Positions 1-7,744 of a stretch of 64,000 nt of DNA are shown here, piece by piece (position 1 is the stretch's first letter; each line of letters starts with the position of its first letter). A program made the position numbers and the translations under genes. Source of the stretch: Micromonospora sp. WMMD882 (lineage in GTDB: Bacteria > Actinomycetota > Actinomycetes > Mycobacteriales > Micromonosporaceae); the NCBI RefSeq assembly GCF_027497255.1, contig NZ_CP114903.1, forward strand, positions 2,294,001 to 2,358,000, read 5' to 3'. The notes below the pieces were generated by a model. That model saw only the letters and a program-made list of their open reading frames with translations, was not told where the DNA came from and made no database searches.

Positions 1-586
1 TCCGTTTCCTGGAGAACGGTCGTTCCCCGACGAACAATCCACCGTTATCACCGAAACGAAACACCGACCGCCGCGCCGCCGACACCACTCGGGCGCGGCG
101 GTCGCCGTGATGTGGGCCGGCACGCCCGTCGAACTCGAACGTGCGGCGCCCCCGCGCGGCGAGGTCGACTCCCCGCCCATCTCCTTCCCCACCCACCGGG
201 CCACCACATCGGACTCGACGCTTTGCTCTGCCGCTACCGACGCGCCGGGCCACGGCAGGTGTGGGGCGCGTCGGCGGGTGCAGAGCAAAGCGTCTGAGCT
301 GATGGGTGGGCAGGGCGGGGGATGACGATCTCGCGTGGGGCGGCATGGGGAGCAACGCCGCCCGTCAGGAGACAGTGAGGGCAGAGCCCAGCACGGCGAG
401 GCCGGTGCGGGCAGCCCCTGAAGGGGGTGGGGGCGTCCCGTACGGACCTGCCCGGAAGCAGCGGTTGAGGGGCGCCGGAGGCGGACACCCGAGACCCCGA
501 CGACCGAACGCCGAGGCGGCCCGACGACCGAACGCCCGGACAGCCGGGTGGCCGACGAGACGGGTCGGCAGGGCAGGGCGGGACAG
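1..586. other. Intergenic region with no supported gene
   Basis: No open frame here has a ribosome-binding site, recognisable domain or homologue-like sequence; the long frames crossing it are out-of-frame shadows in GC-rich DNA. The stretch holds one strong secondary-structure element (217-294, listed separately) and otherwise nothing I can name. The next gene to the right, the MFS exporter, ends at 652 on the minus strand, so this is downstream DNA for the cluster. Confidence 0.6.
217..294. repeat. Long two-part inverted repeat (hairpin element)
   Basis: The outer arms are perfect 15-mers: GACGCTTTGCTCTGC at 217-231 and its reverse complement at 280-294. A second perfect 10-bp pair sits inside, CCGACGCGCC at 237-246 with GGCGCGTCGG at 265-274. 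Together they fold into a stem of about 25 bp with a small internal loop and an 18-nt top loop. No gene is adjacent, so it may be a dispersed palindromic element, a terminator from a gene left of the window, or a structured RNA. Confidence 0.6.
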
Positions 587-626
587 CACCCGCCGCGGCC
601 GGCGGACTCGCCGGCCGCGGCGGGTG
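587..626 (-). terminator. Probable terminator of the MFS exporter gene
   Basis: Perfect 17-bp arms (587-603 and 610-626) flank a 6-nt loop. The hairpin begins about 26 nt past the stop codon of the minus-strand MFS gene. There is no U-tract, as is common for actinobacterial terminators. Confidence 0.65.
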
Positions 627-651
627 GCGGGTGTGTCGGGCGGGCGGCGGG

Positions 652-2181
652 TCAGCCGGACGCGCCGTCGACCCGGCGTGGCAGGACGAACACCAACGCC
701 ACCACCAGCAGACAGAGCAGCACCTGCACGCCGAGCGTCCAGCTCATCGCGTCGACGAAGCGGCCCCGGCTGGCGGCGTCCTGGTCGGCGAGGAGCCCGA
801 AGAACACCGTCCCGGTCACCGCGACGCCGAGCACCCCGCCGGTCTGCTTGCCGGTGGAGAAGATGCCGGCCGCCGAACCCGCGTCGACGTGCGGGATGCC
901 GGCCAGCGTGACGTTCAGGATCGGCGCGCTGACCAGCCCCATCCCGATACCGACGACGAGGAGGCTCAACACGATCGGCAGTGAGCCGAGCCGGTCGCCC
1001 CGGGCGACCACGAGCGCGGTCAGGCCGGCCATGCCGAGGGTCATCAGGATCGCCCCGGCCACCAGGGCGGCACGTCCGGCGCTGCGGGCCAACGGGATCG
1101 CGACCATCGAGGCGAGGGCGGTGCCGATCGCCCACGGCGCGACCGTCCAGCCGGTGCGTTCGGCGGTGAAGTCGAGGCCGCTCTGCAGGAACACCACGAA
1201 GGTCAGGAAGAAGCCGGACATCAGCGCGGCGACGATGACGTTCGCCAGCACCCCGGCGGTGAACGTCCGCTGCCCGAACAGCCGCAACGCCACCAGTGGC
1301 GCCTCGCCGGCCCGCTCCTTGGCCCGTTCGAACCGGACCAGCAGCGCGAACGCGGGCCCGGCCGCGGCGAGGCACGCCCACGACCACCACGGCCAGCCGA
1401 GTTCCCGGCCGTACATGAGGGGGTGCAGGAGCAGCAGCAGCGCGGCGGCGGCGAGGAACACCCCGCCCAGGTCGAAGCCACGGCCCCGGTCGTCGCGGGA
1501 CTCGGGCAGCCAGGCGACCGCGCCGAGGAAGGCGACCACACCGATCGGCAGGTTGATCAGGAAGATGGTCCGCCAGCCCCAACCGAACAGGTCGGCGCTC
1601 ATCAGCACCCCGCCCAGCATCGGCCCGGAGACGGTCGCCACTCCGATGACCAGGCCGTAGACGGCGAGCAGTGGGGCGCGGCGGCGGGCCGGCACCAGCA
1701 CCTGGAACGTGGCGAGCACCTGTGGCGCCATGACCGCGGCGGCGACGCCCTGCGCCACCCGGGCGGCGACCAGTGTTCCCACGTCGGCGGCGACGCCGGC
1801 GAGCAGGGACGCGACGGTGAAGCCGGCGACCCCGAGCAGGAACGCCCGTCGTCGGCCGAAGGCGTCACCGATCCGGCCGCCGGTGACCAGCAGCAGGGCG
1901 AACGGCAGCGTGTAGCCGGCGAGGACCCACTGGATGGCGGCGTAGCTCGCGCCGAGGCCGTCCTGGATCGACGGCACCGCCATGTTGACGCCGGTGGTGT
2001 CGAAGCTGGTCATGAAGGTGGCCAGCAGCACCACGGTCAACGCGGGACCGAGCCGCCGCGCCGCCGGGACGGCGACAGCCGACGGGGTGTCGGGACCGGG
2101 CCCGGAGGTGGACGCGGCGACCGCTGCCGGCCAGGGCGGGGAGGCCGGGGCGGACGCGGGGCCGGACGAGGTGGCGGTCAC
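652..2181 (-). CDS. MFS drug exporter, DHA2 (14-helix, EmrB/QacA-like) type
   Basis: The 509-residue protein is a proton-driven multidrug efflux pump of the inner membrane, most likely exporting or giving resistance to the cluster product. After a Pro/Ala-rich 40-residue cytoplasmic leader come repeated hydrophobic helices. TFMTSFDTTGVNMAVPSIQ near the first helix and the motif-A loop GGRIGDAFGRRR are typical of the DHA2 group. The GTG start at 2181 overlaps the stop of the upstream DUF1772 gene (GTGA), so the two are translationally coupled. They are divergent from the polyketide genes. Family assignment is firm; the substrate is inferred from location only. Confidence 0.88.
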   Translation of the reverse strand: MTATSSGPASAPASPPWPAAVAASTSGPGPDTPSAVAVPAARRLGPALTVVLLATFMTSFDTTGVNMAVPSIQDGLGASYAAIQWVLAGYTLPFALLLVTGGRIGDAFGRRRAFLLGVAGFTVASLLAGVAADVGTLVAARVAQGVAAAVMAPQVLATFQVLVPARRRAPLLAVYGLVIGVATVSGPMLGGVLMSADLFGWGWRTIFLINLPIGVVAFLGAVAWLPESRDDRGRGFDLGGVFLAAAALLLLLHPLMYGRELGWPWWSWACLAAAGPAFALLVRFERAKERAGEAPLVALRLFGQRTFTAGVLANVIVAALMSGFFLTFVVFLQSGLDFTAERTGWTVAPWAIGTALASMVAIPLARSAGRAALVAGAILMTLGMAGLTALVVARGDRLGSLPIVLSLLVVGIGMGLVSAPILNVTLAGIPHVDAGSAAGIFSTGKQTGGVLGVAVTGTVFFGLLADQDAASRGRFVDAMSWTLGVQVLLCLLVVALVFVLPRRVDGASG

Positions 2182-2645
2182 CGGCACACCACCACGGCCG
2201 CGGCGGTGGTGACCAGGGCGGCCATCGCCAACACCGTACGGAGCCGGTGCAGCCGTCGCCACTGTGGCCGGGGATCGTCCCAGTCGACCGGGACGGCGTC
2301 CGGGTCGACCCCGTGCAGCCGCTTGTTGATCGGCACGTTGCCGAGGTGGGACACCCCCTGCACGGCCAACGCCAGCGCCGAGGCCAGGACGAACAGGGAT
2401 CGGGACAGCGCGCCGTCGGTCAGGAAGATCAGGGCGACGTCGGCGAACATGGTCGCGTTGACGATCAGCGGCATGGCCGGGTGGTAGCCCTGCCCGAGCT
2501 GGCGGTGCAGGGTGATGTACGTGCCCGCCGGCAACGTGTAGAGGGTGGGCAGGACGCTCACCGCCACGGCGAAGAACACCCCGGCGACGATTCCGGTTCC
2601 GCCGACCGCGATCACGCTGAGGCCCTGGGCAATTGTCTCTCTCAT
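2178..2645 (-). CDS. DUF1772 (anthrone-oxygenase-like) membrane protein
   Basis: A 155-residue integral membrane protein with four hydrophobic segments and the family-like signature around residues 30-55 (VAVSVLPTLYTLPAGTY, then RQLGQGYHP) and the later LGNVPINKRLHG. DUF1772 includes fungal and bacterial anthrone oxygenases that turn anthrones into anthraquinones without a cofactor. Beside a type II PKS that activity is attractive but unproven. I chose ATG 2645 (GGAG about 12 nt upstream). GTG at 2696, preceded by GAGGGG, would add 17 Arg-rich residues and cannot be excluded. Its stop overlaps the MFS start. Confidence 0.78.
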   Translation of the reverse strand: MRETIAQGLSVIAVGGTGIVAGVFFAVAVSVLPTLYTLPAGTYITLHRQLGQGYHPAMPLIVNATMFADVALIFLTDGALSRSLFVLASALALAVQGVSHLGNVPINKRLHGVDPDAVPVDWDDPRPQWRRLHRLRTVLAMAALVTTAAAVVVCR

Positions 2646-2900
2646 CGACTCGCCATCTCCGTCGCGTCCGGGAACGACTGCGCAACGGATGCTCACCGGG
2701 TCCCCTCAAGTCGCCGTGGAGGAAAGCTCGACCAGTGGCGGCGGCGCGACGGCGTGCGCGAGCTTCGACCGAGCCCCGAGGCAGACCCGAGACGGGCCGC
2801 TGAGCATCGACCACGAGCAGGCGACCGGGCGGCGTGACGCAGCGCCCCGGTCCGGGGCCGCGCCGCACGCCCTTCGATCGTGAATGTGAGGAGACGAGCC
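2646..2900. promoter_or_regulatory. Divergent promoter region of the biosynthetic cluster
   Basis: This 255-bp spacer separates the minus-strand DUF1772/MFS pair from the plus-strand biosynthetic series, so it must carry at least two promoters. I could not pick out convincing -35/-10 boxes or SARP-type direct repeats by eye. Confidence 0.4.
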
Positions 2901-4763
2901 ATGTCGGGTATCGCTGGCTGGGTCGACTACGAGCGGGACCTGTCCCGCGCGCGGGCGACCGTACGGGCCATGAGCGCCACGATGGCCAACCGGGGACCGG
3001 ACGCCGAGGGGGTGTGGACGTCCCCGCGCGCCGCCCTCGGTCACCGCCGGCTCGCCCTGGTCGAGCCCGACGGCCGGCCGCAGCCGTACGTCGTCGAGGC
3101 CGACGGTCGGACCCTCGCGGTGGTCACCTGCGACGGGGACGTGTACAACGCGCCGGCCCTGCGCGCCGAGCTGGAGTCGTACGGGCACCGGTTCCGGACC
3201 CGGGGCGACGCCGAGCTGGTCGGGTACGCGTACCTGCAGTGGGGCGCCGGGCTGGCCGACAAGCTGGAGGGCGGGTACGCGGTCGCGGTGTGGGACGTGC
3301 GCCGCGAGGAGCTGCTGCTGCTGCGGGACCGGCTGGGCAACAAGCCGATGTTCTACCACCCGACCCCGCACGGCGTGGTCTTCGCCTCGGAGCGCAAGGC
3401 GATCCTGGACCACCCGTTGGTGGAGGCGGCGGTGGACCTGGACGGCCTGCGGGAGATCCTGTCCTACGCGGGCACCCCCGGCCACGGCGTCTTCAAGGGG
3501 ATGCGCCAGGTGCGCGCCGGGCACGTCGTGCGGGTCACCCGGTCCGGGCACCGGGAGGAGCGGTACTGGGCGCTGGAGGCGCAGGAACACACCGACGACC
3601 TGGACACCACCGTCCGGACCGTCCGGGAGCTGCTGGAGCAGGCGGTCGGCGGGCAGCTCACCGCGGACGTGCCGGTGGGCATGATGCTCTCCGGCGGGCT
3701 GGACTCCTCCGGGGTGACCGCGCTGGCCGCGCGGGCGCTGAAGGATCACGGCGAGGGGCCGCTGCACACGTTCACCGTGTCGTTCGGCTCGGCCGAGGAG
3801 TTCACCCCGGACGAGGTGTGGGGCAGCTCGGACGCGCCGTACGTGAAGGAGCTGGTGGACGCCGTCGGCGCCGAGCACACCGACATCGTGCTGGACACCG
3901 CCGACCTGCTGGACCCGGTGGTGGCGGCGAACGCCCTGCGGGCCAAGGACGTGCCGAGCCCGCTGGGCAACATGAACACCTCGCTGTACGTGCTGTGCCG
4001 GGCGGTGCAGGAGCACACCCCCCTCGCCCTGCTCGGCGACGCCGCCGACGGGGTCTTCGGCGGCACCATGTGGATGTCGATGCCGCCGCTGATCGAGGCG
4101 CAGACGTTCCCGTGGATCGCCATGGCCCACTGGGGTGGCGGCAAGCACGGCATGGGCACCGACCTGGTCGACGCCGGCCTGCTGGAGCGGCTGGACATGC
4201 GCGGCTACACCGGCGGCCGGTACCGGGAGGCGATGGACCGGGTGCCGCTGCTGCCGGGCGAGACCGGCCAGGAGAAGCGCATGCGGGAGATGTGGTACCT
4301 GAACGTCACCAACTGGTTGGAGACGCTGATCCCGCACTCGGAGTCGATCGCCGGGTCGGTCGGTCTGGCGTTGCGCCTGCCGTACTGCGACCACCGGCTG
4401 GTGCAGTACGTCTACTCCGCGCCGTGGGCGCAGAAGAGCTTCGACGGGCGGGAGAAGAGCCTGCTGCGGGCCGCCGTCAAGGATCTGCTGCCGCCGTCGA
4501 TCGTGGACCGGAAGAAGTCGCCGTACCCGGTGACCCAGGACGCCGCGTACGCGAAGGCGCTCTGCGACCAGCTCCTGGCGCTGACCGGCGACCGGGACGC
4601 GCCGATCGCCGGCCTGGTCGACGTGACCGCCGCGAAGGCGTTCGCCGCGGACCCGGACGCCCTGGTCTCCGGGCCGCGCGCCTGGGTGGCCCGCACCCAC
4701 GTGGAGATGCTCTTCCAGCTCAACGCGTGGCTCGACCTGTACCGGGTGCGGGTCGACCTCTGA
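2901..4763 (+). CDS. Asparagine-synthase-like amide synthetase, Cys nucleophile replaced by Ser
   Basis: The 620-residue protein has the AsnB layout: an N-terminal class II amidotransferase fold (residues about 1-210, with NRGPDAEG and GNKPMFYH) and a C-terminal synthetase domain with the PP-loop LSGGLDSSG near residue 264. AsnB adenylates a carboxylate and attacks it with ammonia released from glutamine. Here the N-terminus reads M-S-G-I-A-G instead of M-C-G-I-A-G, so the catalytic Cys of the glutaminase is Ser (TCG at 2904). The enzyme therefore probably uses free ammonia or an amine. AsnB-like amide synthetases of this kind are known from pentangular polyphenol pathways (FdmV, PdmN, lysolipin-type). 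The start at ATG 2901 follows GAGGAG; an upstream in-frame codon at 2880 lacks one. Confidence 0.88.
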   Translation: MSGIAGWVDYERDLSRARATVRAMSATMANRGPDAEGVWTSPRAALGHRRLALVEPDGRPQPYVVEADGRTLAVVTCDGDVYNAPALRAELESYGHRFRTRGDAELVGYAYLQWGAGLADKLEGGYAVAVWDVRREELLLLRDRLGNKPMFYHPTPHGVVFASERKAILDHPLVEAAVDLDGLREILSYAGTPGHGVFKGMRQVRAGHVVRVTRSGHREERYWALEAQEHTDDLDTTVRTVRELLEQAVGGQLTADVPVGMMLSGGLDSSGVTALAARALKDHGEGPLHTFTVSFGSAEEFTPDEVWGSSDAPYVKELVDAVGAEHTDIVLDTADLLDPVVAANALRAKDVPSPLGNMNTSLYVLCRAVQEHTPLALLGDAADGVFGGTMWMSMPPLIEAQTFPWIAMAHWGGGKHGMGTDLVDAGLLERLDMRGYTGGRYREAMDRVPLLPGETGQEKRMREMWYLNVTNWLETLIPHSESIAGSVGLALRLPYCDHRLVQYVYSAPWAQKSFDGREKSLLRAAVKDLLPPSIVDRKKSPYPVTQDAAYAKALCDQLLALTGDRDAPIAGLVDVTAAKAFAADPDALVSGPRAWVARTHVEMLFQLNAWLDLYRVRVDL

Positions 4764-4771
4764 CGTCCTCC

Positions 4772-4805
4772 CAGCCGGCTTCGACCCCGCGTCGAGCACC
4801 GGCTG
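4772..4805 (+). terminator. Weak intercistronic hairpin after the amide synthetase
   Basis: CAGCCGG at 4772-4778 pairs with CCGGCTG at 4799-4805, and TCGAC/GTCGA pair inside. It lies in the 100-bp gap before the methyltransferase gene and may attenuate rather than stop transcription. Confidence 0.35.
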
Positions 4806-4865
4806 CCAGCGTTTCCGCTACGCCCACCCACGGCCCTGCGCACCTCTCCCTAAGGAGCCTCAGTA

Positions 4866-5870
4866 ATGGGAACCAAGACCTCTGACCTGTCGATCCTCGA
4901 CCTCGCGGCGGGCTACTGGTCGGCCAAGACCTTCCTCAGCGCGGTCGAGCTGGGGCTGTTCGGCGTGCTGGCCGACGGCGGCCGGACCGAGCCGGAGATC
5001 CGGGAGGCGCTGGGCCTGCACCCCCGGGCCACCCCGGACTTCCTGGACTCGCTCGTCGCGCTGCGGGTCCTCGACCGGGACGCCGAGGGTCGGTACGCGA
5101 TCAGCCCGGCCGCCGCCAACCAGCTCGACCCGAAGCACCCGTCGTACCAGGGCGGCTTCCTGAAGATGCACGCCTGGCAGTACGGCGTCTGGGGCAAGCT
5201 GACCGACCTGCTGCGCACCGGTGACATGCAGGCGCACACCGACCGGGACTTCAACAAGTTCTACTCCCGGCCGGAGTCGGTGCGGAACTTCATGTCGGCG
5301 ATGGACGGCGCGAACTCGGCGGTCGGTCCGGCGCTGGCGGAGAAGGTCGACTGGACCGACGTGACGTCGTTCGTGGACGTCGGCGGGGCGCGCGGCAACA
5401 TCGCCGCGGTGATCGCCAAGGCGCACCCGCACCTGAAGGCCGGCACCTTCGACCTGCCCCCGGTGCAGCCGTTCTTCGACGAGCACATGGACCGGCTGGG
5501 CATGACCGACCGGGTCGACTTCCACCCCGGTGACTTCTTCGCCGACGAGCTGCCCGGCGCCGACGTGCTGATCTTCGGTCACGTGCTGCACGACTGGGAC
5601 GACGCGCAGCGGATCGCCCTGCTGCGCAGGGCGTACCAGGCGCTGCCGGTCGGCGGGCGGGTCCTGGTGTACGACGCCCTGATCGACGACGACCGCCGCG
5701 AGCCGGCGAACCTGCTGCTCAGCCTGAACATGCAGCTCGTCACGCCCGGCGGTGGCGAGTACACCGGCGCGGCCTGCCAGGGGTGGATGCGCGAGGCGGG
5801 CTTCACCGAGACCTCGGTCCTGCCGCTGACCGACGCCGACTCGGCCGTGATCGGGCGCAAGACCGCCTGA
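4866..5870 (+). CDS. SAM-dependent O-methyltransferase
   Basis: A 334-residue member of the plant-COMT/acetylserotonin-like family common in aromatic polyketide clusters (compare TcmN C-half, DnrK). An N-terminal winged-helix dimerisation domain (to about residue 100) precedes the Rossmann domain. The SAM loop VDVGGARGN lies at about residue 175 and the catalytic-region motif GHVLHDWDD at about 238. It should methylate a phenolic hydroxyl of the polyketide; position unknown. ATG 4866 follows AAGGAGCCTCAGTA. The next gene begins 43 nt after its stop. Confidence 0.9.
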   Translation: MGTKTSDLSILDLAAGYWSAKTFLSAVELGLFGVLADGGRTEPEIREALGLHPRATPDFLDSLVALRVLDRDAEGRYAISPAAANQLDPKHPSYQGGFLKMHAWQYGVWGKLTDLLRTGDMQAHTDRDFNKFYSRPESVRNFMSAMDGANSAVGPALAEKVDWTDVTSFVDVGGARGNIAAVIAKAHPHLKAGTFDLPPVQPFFDEHMDRLGMTDRVDFHPGDFFADELPGADVLIFGHVLHDWDDAQRIALLRRAYQALPVGGRVLVYDALIDDDRREPANLLLSLNMQLVTPGGGEYTGAACQGWMREAGFTETSVLPLTDADSAVIGRKTA

Positions 5871-5913
5871 CCGACCGGCCGGGACCATCCGATCCCTTCG
5901 TGAGGAGCACATT

Positions 5914-6831
5914 GTGAGTGCCAACACCGACACCGGGCGGGCCGTCTCCCGTCGCCGGCTGCTGCTCGGCTCGGCTGCCGGGGCCGCCCTGGCCGGACTG
6001 TCCGTGGCCGCGCCGGCCCGGGCCGCCGTCTCGTCGACCGGCCGTCCCGCTCCGGTCGACGTCGTCGTCCACCCGGACAGTTTCACCGCGCCGAGCCAGC
6101 TCCGGGGCGGCGCGGTGACGTTCCGGGTCAGCACCCCCGAGCCGGGCGGCCGGTCGCTGCTGCTGATCAAGCTGAAGAGCGGGGTGTCGGTCGACCGGTA
6201 CCTGACCGCGTTGGCCGCCACCAGCGCGTACGACCCGGCGCAGCGGGCCGCGGCCGAGCGGGAGCTGATGGCGTGCGCCGACAACCTGGGCGGCGCGGTG
6301 GTCACGCCGGACTCCCGGGTGTCGTTCACCCAGTTCCTGCTGCCCGGCACGTACCACCTGGTGAACTTCGACTACACCAGCGCGACCGCGGTGCCGCAGG
6401 TGAAGCCGCTGACGGTGACCGGGCTGGGCGTGCCGCGCCTGCCGGACGTCGACGACTACGTGCTGCACCGGGAACGCAACGGCGTCGCCTCGTTCCTGCT
6501 GCCCACCCGGAAGCTGGCGGCGACCGGGGAGCACCTGGTGGTCAACAGCACCCGGCACAACAACGAGGCGGTGCTGTCCCGGCTCGCCCCGGGGGCGACG
6601 CCGCAGGACGTGGCGGAGTACTTCGAGGCGATCGGGAACGGCCAGTGGCCGAGCGAGTCCCCGGTGACCACCATGCCGGTCGGGCTCGCCCCGCTCTCCG
6701 GCGGCAAGCAGGCCATCGTCCGCACCGAGCTGCCCGCCGGCAGTTACCTCCTCTACTCGTACGCGACCAGCCCGGTGACCGGGCAGCCGGCCGCGGTCGA
6801 GGGGCTGTACCGCCTGATCACGCTCGTCTGA
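5914..6831 (+). CDS. Tat-exported protein of unknown function
   Basis: 305 residues. Residues 12-38 form a textbook Tat signal (SRRRLLLG, hydrophobic Ala/Gly/Leu core, then APARA as likely signal-peptidase site), so the mature protein is exported folded. I recognise no domain. The mature part is a beta-rich sequence of two similar-looking halves, with GTYHLVNFDY near residue 147 and GSYLLYSYATS near 276; LPGTYHLV and LPAGSYLLY look like an internal repeat. It sits between the methyltransferase and ketoreductase with ordinary operon spacing and a GAGGAG site before GTG 5914. A secreted binding, immunity or late tailoring protein are all possible. Confidence 0.7.
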   Translation: MSANTDTGRAVSRRRLLLGSAAGAALAGLSVAAPARAAVSSTGRPAPVDVVVHPDSFTAPSQLRGGAVTFRVSTPEPGGRSLLLIKLKSGVSVDRYLTALAATSAYDPAQRAAAERELMACADNLGGAVVTPDSRVSFTQFLLPGTYHLVNFDYTSATAVPQVKPLTVTGLGVPRLPDVDDYVLHRERNGVASFLLPTRKLAATGEHLVVNSTRHNNEAVLSRLAPGATPQDVAEYFEAIGNGQWPSESPVTTMPVGLAPLSGGKQAIVRTELPAGSYLLYSYATSPVTGQPAAVEGLYRLITLV

Positions 6832-6902
6832 CCTTCCCCTGACCCATCGAGCGCGCGGCGTCGCCGGCTCTCCGGCGGCGCCGCCCGACATCCGGAGGAA
6901 TC

Positions 6903-7640
6903 GTGGATCTTCAACTGGCCGGCACGCGTGCCCTGGTCACCGGGGGCACCCGGGGGATCGGGCGGGCGATCGTCACCGCCCTGGCCGGGGCCGGCGCCTC
7001 GGTCGTGACCTGTTACCGACACGACCACGAGGCGGCGGAGAGCCTCCAGCGGGACCTGAAGGCGACCGACGGCGACCACCACGTGGTCCAGGCCGACCTG
7101 CGCGACCCGGCGGACGTGACGCGTTTCGTCGAGGTGGCCCGCGCCGAGCTGGGCGGGCTGGACGTCGTGGTCAACAGCGCCGGGGTGGACAGCCACGCCC
7201 CGGCCGCCGAGGTGGGCCTGGCCGAGTGGCGGCGGGTGCTGGACACCAACCTGACCGCCTTCCACCTGGTCACCCACGCCGCGTTGCCGCTGCTCGGGGC
7301 GGGCGCGTCGATCGTCGCGGTGGGGGCCTCGGTGAGCACCCGGGGGCTGGCCGGCAAGGCGCACTACACGGCCAGCAAGGCCGCCGTCAACGGCTGGATG
7401 CGGTCGGTGTGCAAGGAGGTCGGCCCGCGCGGCATCCGGATCAACGAGGTCGCCCCGGGCATCATCGAGACCGAGCCGGGCGCCGGCCTGCCGCCGGAGA
7501 TGTACGAGCGGATCAAGGCGAACGCCTCGCTGCGTCGCCTGGGCACCCCGCAGGACGTCGCCAACGCGGTGCTGTTGCTGGCCAGCCCGTTGGCCGCGTA
7601 CGTGACCGGGGCGACCCTGCACGTGGACGGCGGCATCTGA
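6903..7640 (+). CDS. SDR ketoreductase (first of two in the cluster)
   Basis: A 245-residue FabG-like short-chain dehydrogenase. It has the cofactor loop [11 protein letters not shown] (residues 13-23), NSAG, a catalytic Ser in VAVGASVS, YTASK with Tyr and Lys, and the C-terminal TGATLHVDGGI. It should reduce one ketone of the nascent or cyclised poly-beta-ketone using NADPH. It is clearly paralogous to the second KR at 12834, sharing long matching stretches such as [14 protein letters not shown] and [11 protein letters not shown] 6903 follows GGAGGAAT. Its stop overlaps the next start as TGATG. Confidence 0.9.
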   Translation: MDLQLAGTRALVTGGTRGIGRAIVTALAGAGASVVTCYRHDHEAAESLQRDLKATDGDHHVVQADLRDPADVTRFVEVARAELGGLDVVVNSAGVDSHAPAAEVGLAEWRRVLDTNLTAFHLVTHAALPLLGAGASIVAVGASVSTRGLAGKAHYTASKAAVNGWMRSVCKEVGPRGIRINEVAPGIIETEPGAGLPPEMYERIKANASLRRLGTPQDVANAVLLLASPLAAYVTGATLHVDGGI

Positions 7641-7744
7641 TGGCCGACCCGACGGTGACCGACCCCGGGGTGACCGACCAGAACGTGGCCGACCAGAACG
7701 TGACCGACCAGAACGTGGCCGACCAGAACGTGACCGACCCGACG
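7640..7744 (+). repeat. Seven in-phase 15-bp units at the 5' end of the dehydrogenase gene
   Basis: Seven consecutive 15-bp units begin exactly at the start codon. Each opens with ATG or GTG followed by (A/G)CCGACC and ends in CAGAAC, CCGACG or CCCGGG-type variants. The four central units (7670-7729) alternate GTGACCGACCAGAAC and GTGGCCGACCAGAAC perfectly. They encode V-(T/A)-D-Q-N pentapeptides. Because 15 is a multiple of three, copy-number change would keep the frame, and each unit offers a potential start codon. Confidence 0.9.

Noticed and set aside
2834..4885. Long frame of about 680 codons over the amide synthetase
   Set aside because: A shadow frame, rich in Arg/Gly/Ala with no motif, while the overlapping frame encodes a clear AsnB-like protein.
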